Assembly (NCBI GenBank): GCA_002964805.2
Contig: PUDQ02000001.1
Location: 5,666,001-5,730,000, forward strand
Length of the DNA stretch: 64,000 nt
Source of the DNA: Trametes villosa
Taxonomy: Eukaryota; Basidiomycota; Agaricomycetes; Polyporales; Polyporaceae
Reading direction: 5' to 3'
This document shows, piece by piece, positions 1 to 11,888 of this stretch. How positions within the stretch are numbered: the stretch's first letter is position 1; every line of letters begins with the position of its first letter. A program made the position numbers and the translations under genes. The notes beneath the pieces were generated by a model. The model did no database searches. It was not told where the DNA came from and worked only from the letters and a program-made list of their open reading frames with translations.

Positions 1-1772
1 CTGCGCCCAGCCTGATCAGCTTGTCTTTTGCCACCCAAATCCACGCTCACTCACCTCTGGCCTGAGCATATAGTCGCTCTTCGTCGCGCGATAGTCACGG
101 TTCCCCGTCAACACCGGCGGCGCCTCCTTCAATCCAGGGGGCACGCCCCCGGGGCGGCCCTGGGCCTCCCATGCCTCGACGAGCTCAAGCCAGCGCCCGG
201 CGTGCGGGTGCGCGGCATCGACGGGTGCATGCGCCATCGCCATCTCGTCGGGCCCGAGCCCCGTCTCGTGGTCCGCGTACGTGAGCCAGCACGTATACGC
301 GAGGCCCTGCGCGGCCCAGCGGTGCCTTTCGCGCTCGCGCGGCGCGAGGGGGAGAGTGTGCGCGCCGAGCGCGAGCAGCCCGGGGAGGAAGCACGAGAGG
401 TGCTCAAACGTGTGGCTCGGGCGCGTCGAGCTCGTGTCGGTCACGTAGAGCAGGTTGCGCGTGGGCGTGACGTAGAGCAGGTTCGCGAGGATGGCCTCGG
501 CGTCGCGGAGGTCTGTGGGCGGGGTTAGCGCGCGATGTTGCTGGGGTGGAGGAGCCTGACTGCGTACATAGGTCGCGGGCCTTGGACTCGGATTTGCCTG
601 TGAGTAGCCACTGCTTCAGCAGGTACTCGTGTGCGCTGTCGGCGAACGCCCCCACGGAAAACTGGTCTGTATGGTAGAACGTCCAGTGAGCTCAATCGGT
701 ACCGGGAGGTGTCCAGGCGTACTATTGGTTGGAAGTCCGGTGTCTACTGACCACTTTGTCGCGAACTTGTCATACGTGGCGCTAGCGTCGTTCATGAGGT
801 CCATGATGTGTTCAACCTATCGTCGTACTCGATCAGAAATTGTTGCCGCCTGCATTGCGACTACGCACTCGATCGAAGTACTCTCGGCGGCCTGTGAGAT
901 GAGCGAGGTACTTGTACTCCATCTGGCAGCTGAGAGCCTCTGCCCAGAGAATGTTGGACCCCGTCCAACCTGCTCTCGTGTCCCCGCTGGAACTCCGGGA
1001 ATGAGAGCTATTAACCCGGAATCGCAAAACTTGACTCACGAGACGGTGTTGACGGCGTACATCGGAAGCCCGTGTGTTGTGTTGAATGCAGGCAACATCA
1101 TAGAACCCAGGTCATCCGCGCGAGTCAGTAGGATAGGTTCTCCAGAGATGGCGTGTGCGGACAAGAGGCCTCCTAGGTAGCGGATGACGGTCTCGAAGAA
1201 CGGCGCATATTTCCCCTGCTCACGCTCGAATCAACGCATCGGGCGCGGCATTCACGAGACATACCTTGGGCAACGCAAAGGTCATATTCGCGAGAACGGG
1301 TATAGTCTCACGGAACTCGTCGTGCAGCCCCATGATGAGCATGGTATCGAGACTGTCTACCAATGTTAGGCGCCAGCCGTTGAAGCTATTTACAGGTGAG
1401 CTGCGGACGGCGCCATCAAATTCGCGAGGGTACATACTTGTCCACAAACGCATTCGAGACAGGTCGGAGCTCGTCGTGTGACCCTGCATACTCCTGGTAG
1501 CCTCGGTACGCGTGCTGGAAGGCAGCCTTGACCGCGTCGGCACGCTGTGACCACACCGTTACTGGCCGACTGGGCGGAGGGCTCCCTGGCGGGGGAGGAC
1601 CTCCGCCGAACGGGGGTGGCGGCGGTGGATAGAAATGATCGACTTCGTTATGTTCAGGGCGGTGTAGGGAGTGATCGGGCACGCCGAACCGAGCGAGGGC
1701 CCAGAGAAAGAGTGTAGCGGCTGCGCCGAGGGGTATAAAGCGGTATGCTCGCCGAGTCTTGAAGATGTCCAT
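1..1772 (-). CDS. Class I alpha-1,2-mannosidase (GH47), 3' end off the window
   Basis: Glycoside hydrolase family 47 enzymes trim alpha-1,2-linked mannose from N-glycans in the ER and Golgi. The protein starts at 1772 with a short basic tail and one membrane segment (about residues 11-28), followed by a Pro-rich stem, which gives a type II membrane topology. The catalytic domain is split by introns. Exon 1 is 1772-1438 and exon 2 starts at 1385, and the splice gives the family motif NFNGWRLTLVDSLDTMLIMG. Later exons give GLPMYAVN, SDAHEYLLKQW-type sequence (about 655-600) and FEHLSCFLPGLLALGAH (about 400). The frame is open to the left edge near YMLRPE, so the last part of the domain, with its calcium-binding Thr, is missing. 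The exact borders of the middle exons are not resolved. An ER-degradation type GH47 is an alternative, but the stem region favours a processing mannosidase. Confidence 0.85.
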
Positions 1773-2500
1773 TCCGTCCGCCTGAGAAGCCTAAACCTGG
1801 CAAATGTCACGCCCAAGAGTCATAAGAGAGGTGCAGATTCCAGTGGGTATTCCAAGAGGGCTCACACCGGAGAGGACGGACAAGAAAAGACAGACCGCCG
1901 CGGGCGAGAGCGAGTGAGAGCAGGAAGGCAAGGAGCGGAGACGGAGAGCGCATGCATGCCACCGGAGCTCAGCTGGCAGGCGCGTCGCTGCCAAGAGATC
2001 ACTCTGCCGGAACAGCCACCGGCCGCCCGATCGTTCTTCTCATCCTCCCGGTGGCGCCCCAGATCCATCCTCGGGCCTCCGATTTGGAAACTCTATAAGA
2101 ACGAACGCGTTGTGCCTCGCTCGTGTGGTTAACTTGGCGTACAGGACTGAAAGCTGGAACACTGACGAACATGACTTACAGAAAGAGAACCTACATAGGT
2201 CAGTGTCAATGTGGCATGATACTTGCCAAGCGGTTTGAACTCGGCGGACAAACTCCGAGTCGCCCTCTTCCAACACCCACCTGCCATACAAGCTTCGCTA
2301 CAGTCGCCGAGATGGTTCCTTTCCAGAGATTTACTATCACACTGGGAGCCTCTTTGGAGGATGCTATGAGACCGTTGGCTGGAGTTCGAAGTTTGAGACG
2401 AGAGCTAGTGGAATCGATTGGAAACGGCGGAGTAAGTATAGCGTTGGTGTGGTGGAAGGACCCTGACTGATCTATTTGTATTTTGGAGACTGTTGCACAA
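1773..2500. other. Intergenic, no gene seen
   Basis: This is the upstream region of the GH47 gene. The open frames here have no recognisable motif and no plausible splice pattern. No repeat was seen. Confidence 0.5.
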
Positions 2501-2602
2501 GGCGAGATGGCCGAGCGGTCTAAGGCGCCAGACTAAGGAGTACATAGGAAGTGCTGCGACATCTGGTCCGAAAGGGCGTGGGTTCGAATCCCACTCTCGT
2601 CA
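2501..2602 (+). tRNA. tRNA-Leu (anticodon AAG) with a 22-nt intron
   Basis: A 7-bp acceptor stem forms between 2501-2507 and 2595-2601 with one G-U pair, and the discriminator base is A2602. The D stem is GCC/GGC. The anticodon stem pairs 2528-2532 with 2562-2566. The anticodon AAG is at 2535-2537. The intron, 2539-2560, sits one base 3' of the anticodon, the standard place for nuclear tRNA introns. A class II variable arm follows, then the T arm GTGGG-TTCGAAT-CCCAC. Leucine identity fits the long variable arm and the A discriminator. Confidence 0.93.
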
Positions 2603-2606
2603 TACG

Positions 2607-2611
2607 TTTTT
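2607..2611 (+). terminator. RNA polymerase III T-run
   Basis: Five T residues begin 5 nt after the tRNA-Leu discriminator base, a normal Pol III stop signal. Confidence 0.7.
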
Positions 2612-2889
2612 CTTGTGATCGTCTTCTCTGGAGCCAAGACAAAAATCACGTACAACGGGTTCGTGCCGATTTTTGCTTTTGCTTTGAGCTTCAGAACATA
2701 GCGCGTCAAGACGGACACGTGTTTGCCCGAAGGTAACGGCATGAAGCGCCCGGTCCTGCAACTCCGGGCCTCGGGCATTACGCGAGTACTCCGGGCTTTC
2801 GTCCTCACCACATCCTTGCGCATACATAACCGCGACCCGGCTTTCCTTCTTGTTCCTCTCCATCCACGCAAAAGAAAGCACCGCGAGCA

Positions 2890-3555
2890 ATGCCGTCTGC
2901 AGACAGTGGTCCGAGCACCTCTGGGTCTCCCTCCAAGTCTTCTCTTCCACCAGGCATGGTCTTGGGCCCGGACGGGAAGCCCTGCAAGATCTGTACCGCG
3001 TTCCGCCATTGGAAACCACGCGTCGACAAGTCCAAGCAACACGGTCAATCCTCCACGCAAGCACCTGGACAGCAGAAGACCGCGGCGATGATGGCAGCAT
3101 TCGCGTCGGGGACCGGTTTCGCCTCCGCCTCCACCTCCGCCTCCCAGCAGGCCGTCTCCGCCGCGCCCGCACCCGCGCCCGTCGCCGAGCCGGAATACGT
3201 GCGCCCGGCGAACTGCCCGCCAGACGTCGAACAGCTCGGGAGCGCGACGTGGACGTTCCTTCACACGACGGCCGCGTACTACCCGGACGCGCCGAGCATG
3301 GCGCACCGCGTGAACATGCTCTCGCTGCTGCGCGCGCTGCCGGTGCTCTACCCGTGCTCGACGTGCGCGACGCACCTCGGGGAGGAGATGCGCACGCGGC
3401 CCCCCGATGTGAGCAGCCGCGGCGCGCTGAGCCGCTGGCTGTGCGAGCAGCACAACGCGGTGAACGCGCGCCTGGGCAAGGAGCGTTTCGAGTGCACGGT
3501 GGAGAAGCTGGACGAGCGGTGGAAGGACGGGCCCGCGGACGGGAGCTGTGATTAG
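2890..3555 (+). CDS. ERV1: Erv1/ALR FAD-linked sulfhydryl oxidase
   Basis: Single exon, 221 residues. Erv1 reoxidises Mia40 in the mitochondrial intermembrane space and passes the electrons to cytochrome c. The N-terminal shuttle pair is C32-K-I-C35. A Ser/Ala-rich linker follows (about residues 50-100). The FAD domain begins near 105 with the LGSATWTFLHTTAAYYPDAP motif. The redox pair is C156-S-T-C159, and C185 and C202 match the structural disulfide. The order and spacing match mitochondrial Erv1 rather than the ER-located Erv2, which has a signal anchor. The start used is the first ATG that leaves the shuttle Cys pair at the usual distance from the N-terminus. Confidence 0.93.
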   Translation: MPSADSGPSTSGSPSKSSLPPGMVLGPDGKPCKICTAFRHWKPRVDKSKQHGQSSTQAPGQQKTAAMMAAFASGTGFASASTSASQQAVSAAPAPAPVAEPEYVRPANCPPDVEQLGSATWTFLHTTAAYYPDAPSMAHRVNMLSLLRALPVLYPCSTCATHLGEEMRTRPPDVSSRGALSRWLCEQHNAVNARLGKERFECTVEKLDERWKDGPADGSCD

Positions 3556-6469
3556 TGGAAGGTGCGTCAGGCTGGTGGTACGCGTTCGAATGCTTCGTTT
3601 ACGCTGTGGGGTACTTTTCTTAGGTGCACTCTCATTGCGCTGGATCTGGCAGAAACCTCCGCTCAGTCGCTGTATTGCTACAATACCTAGTGAGTACCGC
3701 TCGAACCCTGCACCCCAGGCGGTGGAGTAGCTAACATCCACCCGCTGAGAAGATCAACGTTTTTGATAGACTGCGCGTTGTACTAGACCTTCATGGACAC
3801 ACTACTCGCTCACACTGCTGCAGCGCCATGTAACTGGGGCAACTCGATGATCAGCGGAAATGCCACTTCAAGTTATTACGACGAACCCGGCTACATTCAC
3901 GAAGTCCGCCAACCCTCGGTACTTGAGCTCACGTACTCGAGTTGCAGTCGCAGTGTCATTACCATTTGGGACGGCATCCGGATATGCACCCGCATTCCTA
4001 CTATCCAAACCAACAGCAAGCAAAAAGTCAGTGTGCTTGGGTACTCGAGACGCTCCTTCATAGGAACTCTAACGTTACCTGCTCCGTCAGAATAAATGAG
4101 TTTGGTTTAGCAGGAGCGAAGGACTCTCTTGGGCGACAGCATCATTCATCCTCTTCCCCTGCGACTGCGCGCAGTCCCTGCCTCTACCCAGGGTTCACAG
4201 GTAGGACATCCCTTCATGTCTTCACCTTCTGGCGTATATCGACTTCCCGAGCCCTCTGTGGATGCAGTCATAGCAGTCTCAGAACATATGTCCTCCCCCG
4301 CTTGAACAGATCACCCTCGTCTGCCTGTGGGAGACAACTCAGAACAGGACATGTGGCGCAGTGCAACCATCGCCAGGTCTTCGCAGTGTTGTGAGGATTC
4401 GTATAAGAAAACTTATGCTGATGGTCGCCCTTGGGAAACCGCTCATTGTCGTTAACGTTGTCACTGCCTGAGCGGTTCGGGCACATGCCCAGTGGTAGGT
4501 TTGGTATGCGAACAACGCTGCGCAATGCAGGGGGCATGGCCGCCGGCTTCCGCGCCTGTTCCATATGGGTGAAGAGGGAACGGGCGCCGTCCCGTATGAG
4601 GTCGCAGACTGGTGCAGGTACGCAAGGGCGTACTCCCGGCGAGCGTCGGAATGGAGGAAGCGGGAGAGCTCGCATGGGAGGCCAGGGAAGACGATTTCCT
4701 AGTCGTACTTCGGATTCCTTGCGGCGGCGAGCACTGATTCCGCGCAATCCTAGTGCGCCGTACCGCTGATCCCCTAGCGTATGCCATAGCATCATGCGAG
4801 TGCTACAGTCGATCGGCAGTATTTCGGACGCCCTACAAACTCGGAAGCTGCGAGCATACCATGTCATCAAGAGCGTCCGGCGGGTTGCTCGTCACGGAGG
4901 TCCCTACAATACCCTGGGTGCGAGTTGTCTGAAGGAATCAAGTATGGCATATCAGCAGCTTCTCCGCAAGGGGTGCACGTTTTGGGCGCCCCCTTACCCT
5001 ATATCTGCGATCCTTTCGACAAGATTTGGTATGCGCCAACCTTCTCATGAGCAACGCGGTTTCTAGCTGAAAGCCACGCAACATCCGAGGTAGAGGGTCT
5101 GTCGTGGTGGATGAGGCCTGAGGATGGCGAGGGAAAACTCGCTTGATTCCCATTTGGGAAGGAGCCTGTACGTCCGGCAAGCCCCGGAGTAGAACGTCTA
5201 CGAACGTTGCACTTGCGACACGCTCCCTTCTTGTTTCCGTCCCATCACCCTGACAGAGGATGCGGCCAGCCTCAGCTTCTCCACGAAATACTACGGAAGG
5301 CTTGTACCCTGCGCTACAAGCTTGGCTAGACAGGATCATACATAACGCATTGGGTTCGCAACTCTAGCGCTTGTTTCCTGACTTGTGATCCTTTGACCTA
5401 TCATCGTTACTCGGCAACTGCGTCCGAGCCTCCGACAAATTCAGTATACTGCCTATGCCGCCCGTCCACTGCCGTGTAATACTGCAGCGACCACGATATC
5501 GATGATCTCCCCAAGAAAGCAAGTGATTGCGATACGATCTTTCCGGGCTGAAGGGGCTGGCGCTCTGTCGCTACCGGGCGCAAGTGGCACAGTCCCCGGC
5601 TTCCTCGAGGATACCACGATAGGTTAGATGCGCGCGGCGCGCCCACTTGACATTCGGGGTGGGCACAGAGCACCTACCTGACTCAGACGAAAGGCTGTCC
5701 CCATCCGTGGTGAGCCTTGTTCTCGCGGACAGCCCGGACCACCTCGTGATATTTGGATTCTCACGCGAACCGGCAGATGCTTCGGCGCGTGGCGGTCGCC
5801 GCACGCTGTCCCTCCCTGCAGGCTGCTTCTTTCGGCAAGCGAAGAAAACGTTTTCGCTCAGAGAGGAAGGTAAACCGGTGCTGCGCCCTGGCCTTGGGCG
5901 AAGACCTTCCTTCTCCTGATGCCGCGAGGCTGGACGCAGTATACGTCTACGCCCACAACGGGCCAGGTGGCGCATAGGCTCTCCGATAAAGAGCCCTGAA
6001 CGCGAGAGAATACACACCGATCTTTCGGCCTATCTGCGACCACTCTCCTGCACCCCTCTCCTCCGACACTTTTCGTTCACCAACATGCGCCAGAACTCCC
6101 CCAAGACCTCTCCTCGTATCCACGATCGCACCGTCTGCGGCCGGGGGCGGACCTCGAAGGCGCTCAAAGCCTTAGGCGGCGGGGTCAATGTACGTCTCCC
6201 GCCACCTTCTCACGTATGACCCACATTCACAGCGCCTGCAGTTCACTGTTTTCGATAGCCGTCCGCGTCCTTCGCGCACGTGCAAGCCCGAGACGTCCTC
6301 CCATGGACTTTTCATTTGGCCTACGACGCAGCGCGCGCGGGGCCATTTGAATCGACGCAAGAATGCAAAGCCAACGCCCGGACAACCGACCACAGGCCTC
6401 GGCGTTTTCAAAGAGCTTCCTACCCAACCTACAGGCTACCACCCTTTGGATCGCATTTCCTTACCGTCG
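3556..6469. other. Long intergenic stretch without a recognisable gene
   Basis: Nearly 3 kb with only short overlapping frames. The longest (minus strand, 4870-4268) has no motif I recognise and its composition looks random. No tRNA or tandem repeat was seen. It could hold non-coding transcripts or decayed mobile DNA, but nothing in the sequence shows this. Confidence 0.4.
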
Positions 6470-7565
6470 ATGACCGATTTCATCGCCCATATGCCCGGTT
6501 TACCTCGACCCTCCGCGGCGCCACCGAAGGCAACTGAGGAGGACCCCCGCCCGGGGGAGCGCCCGACGCTGCCCCCGCTTTCTGCTATCCTCGGAGAGCA
6601 ATTCAGGAAGGGCCTGCCTCCAGCCTGGCTCTCATCGGCAAGGGTTTGGCGACGTCCCATAGCGAAGTTGGAAACGGAAGGCCCGCGCCACCCGCCGCCT
6701 TCTTTCACCACCAGGCCATTCGTATCTCCTTGCGCGGGGAACCATCCTCTTCCCTCCCCGTCTCCTTCTTTCCCGACAAACTGTCCTCTTCCCTTTCCGT
6801 CTCCGCCCTCTTCGGTGCAACCGACAACGCAATGCTACCGGCCGCCCCCGCCAAATCTTGCTCGTTCTCTCTCGAATGTTACCGGACACTGAAGCGCTCA
6901 CTCCACAGATCGTCATCGAGCCTCCACCAATCGAATACAATTGCAACGAGAAATCTCCCCCCGTCGCACGCAAGCCGCTCGCTGTCCTCGCTAATAAGCC
7001 CCGCGCAGAACGTCCCGCCGCCACTCGTCGCAGGACGCCTCGTGCTCGCGAAACGCCGATGCACCCGCCACCACAGCCTGCGAAGCATCCCACTGTTGTG
7101 CCCCTACCTGAGAGCGTTCCGAATATGATCAAGGGGTGGGACTATTACGAGGGCGACCGCGAGCGGAACAGGGAGGCAGACCAGCGTTGCCGCCGCCGCG
7201 TCCCTGCGGAGGACAAGCACGCTCTGGCAGACAAACCTCTCATCATCACTCGCCGCGTTGCGCCGCTGCACATCCGCGTCGTCAACACCCCCGAGACCGC
7301 CACCATGTGCGCGCCACATTACGACTCGCAGGGCCATCGGTTCATATACGAGAATCCAAACGGGCAGGCAATGATGGACGTGGACTCGGAGGAGGCTCCT
7401 GTGCACGGCGATGTCGAGATGAAAATCACGCCGACTGCGCCGCCGCCACCTCCGCCGCCCGCGCGACCTGCTCCCGCGCCTTCCTCGCACATCCCGCACG
7501 ATATTCGCGTCCACGCGCAAGCTCCTTTGGGGCTGCTGGCGTACGGCACGCCGGTCCCCTGCTGA
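6470..7565 (+). CDS. Hypothetical Pro-rich protein, probably two exons
   Basis: I do not recognise a family. A frame opens at ATG 6470 (MTDFIAHMPGLPRPS) and stays open to about 6890. A second frame, shifted, is open through 6909-7565. They join in frame if an intron ends at the AG at 6907-6908 (sequence CTCCACAG) and starts at the GT at 6815 (94 nt) or at 6722 (187 nt). Both donors keep phase 0. The product is rich in Pro, Ser and Arg and largely disordered. It has a Pro run followed by PAPAPSS near the C-terminus and an acidic patch (DVDSEEAP). The coding status rests on the long open frames and codon composition only. Confidence 0.4.
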
Positions 7566-8008
7566 GGGCGAACGTCGTCTCGCGCCACACCGCCCTAAAG
7601 CTGCGCGATGTGCCGGAATGTGAGTGTGATCGTAAGGAGATATGTGCGCGTGCCTGATATCCTCGTCGTGAGTGCCCTGGATTCGTCAACTTGAGTCTCG
7701 AAGTATGCTTATGCCACCTTCATCGCCCGTATCATTGTATGTAGTTTGTATGCTACCCATGTCCCTATGCAATCTATGCTGTCTCGTATGCCTACTATCT
7801 CGTCGCAGTCCATAGGGCCTCCTTTCGCCGCAAAATCATGATTCGTACGGCGTATCGCAGACGGATAGAAGGAGTGGGGCGGGCCATAGCAGCTCTTTTC
7901 CTGGGCTGCGAGACGTTGCTCGCGGAATCCAACGTGCCCTCCATGTAATAGTGAGCAGGGCCATACAGAAGGCGCACTCAACACCAGCATCGTCAGCTCG
8001 GTCCCACC

Positions 8009-8484
8009 GGGGATCCCAAGAAAACTACCGATGAGCTATGGGTCAGTCTGAAGGACTGAATCCTTTAGACAAACCTATAGCGAACCGGAGGTCCTTGGTC
8101 TCAATGCAACCCCCTCCTATTGCATGGAATTGTTCGTATTGCGTCCTCCCAACACTTGAGACAAATTACCCCGGGGATCCCAAGGAAACTACCGATGAGC
8201 TATGGGTCAGTCTGAAGGACTGAATCCTTTAGACAAACCCATGGCGAATCGGAGGTCACTAGTCTTCAATGTAACTCCCTCCTATTGCATGGAATTGTTC
8301 GTACCGCGTCATCCCGGAACTTGAGACAAGTTACGCCCTCGACGCATGACTGGAGCATGCCTAGGCCTGTAACAAACCGACGCTGGCTTTGGTTGTCGCT
8401 GAGTGTTGTGGACCCGGTGCATGGCGAGAGCAGAATGAGCTATGGGTCCATTTAGACGATCAAACCTTGTAGATAAACCCATAG
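8009..8484 (+). repeat. Hairpin-bearing repeat, three copies
   Basis: Two nearly identical units of about 164 bp start with GGGGATCCC at 8009 and 8173. A third, diverged copy lies at about 8430-8590. Each holds GATGAGCTATGGG followed by a stem-loop. The outer stems, CTATGGGT with ACC(C/T)AT(A/G)G, span 8036-8080, 8200-8244 and 8440-8484. Copies 1 and 2 add an inner stem (GTCTGAAGGA with TCCTTTAGAC). Two further copies lie at 11,901-12,066 beyond the next gene. No coding capacity is seen. The stretches around them (7,566-8,008 and 8,590-9,300) contain nothing else I recognise. Confidence 0.8.
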
Positions 8485-9304
8485 TGTATCGGAGGCCTCC
8501 GGTGTCCTTTGTTACTCCCCCCTGTTGCTCCTACCGCACGTAACTATTCATACTTTTACCTCTCATAATTCCGCACGGATTTCCTCCTTGGTGCGCGATT
8601 GGAGCGTGCGTGTAAAGAAAGTGGGGCGAGCTTGGGTTGCCGCTGAGTTTCGAGTCCTGTTTCCCGGCGCGTCGTACGCCGGCGCGTGTGGGACGGAATG
8701 GACAGAGAGACAGAGCGGCAGCGCGGCTCTCGCGGTAGTTGAAGTTGAAGTTCGAAAGACAGGTTGCAGCGATCGAGGGATCAAAAACATCAGACGAGTC
8801 GGATTCAATCAGCCTGCCTCCCGATCGAGAAGCTCTCGGCAACTCCCGCGAAGTAAGTCGACCACACTCTACCACACATCGAGTTTTACAGCGAGTATCC
8901 ACGACAGCGCAAAAGCTCGAATCAACGACGACGACGCATCTCTTGCCACTGTCTGACGCATTGCACGTCGCCAATGTCTACTGCGAAATCACTGCGCCGT
9001 GCGAGTCGCTCTGGCCCGGGTAGCCTATATGCCGCTGGCACCTCCGGTGAGTCCGACCTCGGGGCACGCTCGCACATCATCGGTACATTCGCTGACTTTC
9101 AGAATATTCTAAAGGGACAGCAGTCACGATGTTCTCATGAGTCTGTGAGGGTCAATTTTATTGGTAGACGTGTCGAAAGGTTGACAAGCAGGCTGCATCG
9201 CCTCGGAGGCCAGCCTGAGATTTGGGAAAGACTTCGCATCACCGCCTCTTAATACGCGCTGAAAATTGCATCAGCTCTAGAATCAGTGAAGCTGTATTTA
9301 AAGA

Positions 9305-9623
9305 AGGTACCTGACGTACCTCGCGGCTACAACATCCTCCGCACTTCCCTGTAGGGCATATTCGGAACGGGCGCACTTCCTACTCCACCGCCGCATCCGT
9401 CCGAGGCTATCCTCGTTCACATGTCCGAGTCGGACATGCAGCGGCCCTTCTCCAAGCTCTGATACACGTGCGGTGTGTGCGGCGCTGGAATTGTCGGAGC
9501 ATGTCTGGGAAGATTCTGCGGCTTCTGGCAATCTGAGTACAACTCTGCCACACAGTTATAAAGAACAACGCCGCTGTACCTGCCGCTTTCCCTATCCCCC
9601 TCTACCCGGGGCCCTTCTCTTCC
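9305..9623 (+). promoter_or_regulatory. Upstream region of the 9,624 gene, duplicated at 26,583
   Basis: This stretch matches 26,583-26,892 over nearly its whole length, including AGGTACCTGACGTA, GCTATCCTCGTTCACATGTC and GGAATTGTCGGAGC blocks. It ends at the ATG in both copies. The TATA-like box in this copy is TTATAAAG at 9556-9563, about 61 bp before the ATG. Confidence 0.7.
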
Positions 9624-11744
9624 ATGGCCACCTCCCTGAAACCACCCAACCCACCGGCGACTGCAGCCGGCGTGAAGCCGTACCGATATCCCAACGCCGC
9701 ATTTGAAAGCAACCGAAGCAAGCGTAAATGGCCAAAGCTGTTGCAGAAGTACGCTAAGAAGGTATGTTCCAGCCGCTTCTCGCTCAACTGGTGGCGACAT
9801 TGCTCACCGAGTGGTGCCTCTCCGGATGTGTAGGGCTACTGCCGCAAGTTCGACTTCGATCCTATGAGCATCCAGAAGAGGCTTGTTGAGTTGAGGAGAG
9901 AGCAGCGGATCAAGGGACAAGCAGAAGGTCCCGCCACCGCTCGCTCATCGGCACCCCGACTGTGTCGTGCTACGTCACGCAGACGCAGACCTGCCGTACC
10001 CCCAGTGCACGCACCGGTCACGGCAGGACCTATCGGACGCCCTCCTCTCGCGGACCCCCATTCAGCCAACGGGAGTGCCCTTCCTTGTCGCTACCATCCT
10101 GTGGATGTGACAGCAGCGCTACCCCAGGTGAGTGTCTTTTGGTCGGCATCTCGTCGTACGGACGATCTAACGGTGGCCGTCAACCAGCAACCAATGCCTG
10201 GCCGACGCCACCTCGTCGAGGATGCGTCTATCCCTAACCTCCCCAAACCAGGCGGTGGCTCTCAGACACGGCGCAAAGATGCCTCTCGAGTCCCTTCCCG
10301 TGGCGAAGTCGTGCCGCCAGCGTTTGGAATCCCGTGCGCCACTAGCGGTACACCCTATCCGTCCTCTATCGCTCAGCTGGCCGGTCCGGGGACAATATCC
10401 TTCGGAGGCGGACCCCCGACCTACAAACCGACGCCACCGCTACCATTTTCTTTCCTGCCACGGGTAGCGACGACGATGGCCGTACCCCCACCGCACACTC
10501 TATCGCGACCTGCCATCCAGCAAGGGGGCGCACACCAACGTTACGCTGGCCGGCATCCGTACACGCACGCACCCGCGCCACACAGCCCAGTCTATCGAGA
10601 CGAAGGCTACCCTCCGCCTCCCCGCAGAATGCCCTCCTGGGAAACTGACATCCAGGTCGTGCACGGGGGTGCTATGGCCTATGGCAGCGCAACTAGACCT
10701 CACAACTCTGGTACGCCTACCGTTGCTCACGGATCTTACGATCATCGCGGTGTGGCGCAGTACCCCGCGCCAGGGCACCCGCTCGTGTCTACCCAGGCCG
10801 CGAGGTCCCACGCAGAAGGGGTCTCTCCGGTTGTGCATCAGCCGCCACCCACAGCACGGCCGTACGCAGGCTATTCTCAGGAAGGGGCTAGTGTCGAGAC
10901 CTTCGACGATCCGTGGTACCCCCAAGCATGCCAAAACTCGTGGTACATCGACTACAGCGCTCCGGCTCTTCATCCGGTACCTCCGGCGTCCTTCGGGGCG
11001 GATGGACGCGGCGTGTCTGCTCAACGAGAATTGGACAAACATAGCATCTATCCCGGCCTTCTCGGCGCTCACTTCCCTCCATATCCTGTCAGGTCGCTTG
11101 TGACGTATCCCCCAAAAGTTACGGATACGCACAGGTTGCGTCGCCCAGAGGCTCGTCCCGGTATAGATTGGTGTTCTACAACGACACCAGTTTTCGCACA
11201 GCAATGCGACCCCCCGGCTCTCGTGGATACAACTGCGTCCAGCTCTATTGCTTCGACGCAGGGCAGCCCAGATATTTGGATCCCCACACCGTCCGATACC
11301 GCCAACTCTACAGACCGCCAGATCGTCGTCCATCGCGATTGCCGAGACGCTCGTCATCAACCTTGGCGTAACGAACGCGAGCCATTGGCTTCCGAGACGT
11401 CCCCTCTTCTCGAGATGGGGAGAATAGCGGAGGCACAGCGACTGCTCACAAGCTCTGTATCGAGCGGCGGGTCTAGAGCTCGAGGTCCTCGCTGGCACGC
11501 CGCCCCACCAAGCGATGACGGAAACCCAGAACTGCTCCAGAGCCAGGGTTCCCCTGTGCGGTACGAGCCCTACAGCAACCCATGGTCTACGCCATCAGTC
11601 ATCGCATTCCCGGGCGCGGTCGCACAATGCGGAGAAATACGCGTCAGCGCGTATTCTGCATTGGACGGTGCTCTGTCTACATCGTCGCCCAATTCTGTCA
11701 GTGTAACCCATATTCCTGCCTTCCCATCAACCCACCAAGCCTGA
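9624..11744 (+). CDS. Large Pro/Ser-rich hypothetical protein, three exons
   Basis: Unrecognised protein of about 660 residues. Exon 1 is 9624-9761 (46 codons). Intron 1 is 9762-9833 (GTATGT to TAG), and splicing joins ...LLQKYAKK to GYCRKFDFDPMSIQKRL in frame. A second intron, 10,128-10,187 (60 nt, GTGAGT, CTAAC branch site, CAG), is in frame whether or not it is removed, so it is easily missed. The N-terminus is basic. The rest is low-complexity, rich in Pro, Ser, Tyr and His, with no membrane segment. A TATA-like box lies 61 bp upstream. Hairpin repeats flank the gene on both sides. Such disordered proteins often belong to lineage-specific families, but no function can be claimed. Confidence 0.6.
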
Positions 11745-11888
11745 ATGCACAGAACAAGTACGCTGAAGAGAATGCGGTTCACATTTTTGTATTCATACAG
11801 ATCGAGAATGGAATCAGTCATGCATCTGCCACAGTACGCAATATCTGATCGGAGCGTCAAGTCGAATGCCGTTCACGTACTAGATCTA

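Noticed and set aside
4268..4870. 200-codon minus-strand frame as a gene
   Set aside because: No motif, biased composition of a chance frame, and no splice continuation.
8021..8090. Hammerhead ribozyme in the hairpin repeat
   Set aside because: GATGAG-stem-CGAA resembles the core, but the CUGAUGA box reads CCGATGA, GGATGA or GAATGA, and the GAAA box is not kept (GAAC, GTGTA, CATGCC). A catalytic fold is not supported.
8036..8484. C/D box snoRNA in the hairpin repeat
   Set aside because: ATGATGA-like and CTGA words occur, but the C box is not conserved across copies and no terminal stem brings the two boxes together.
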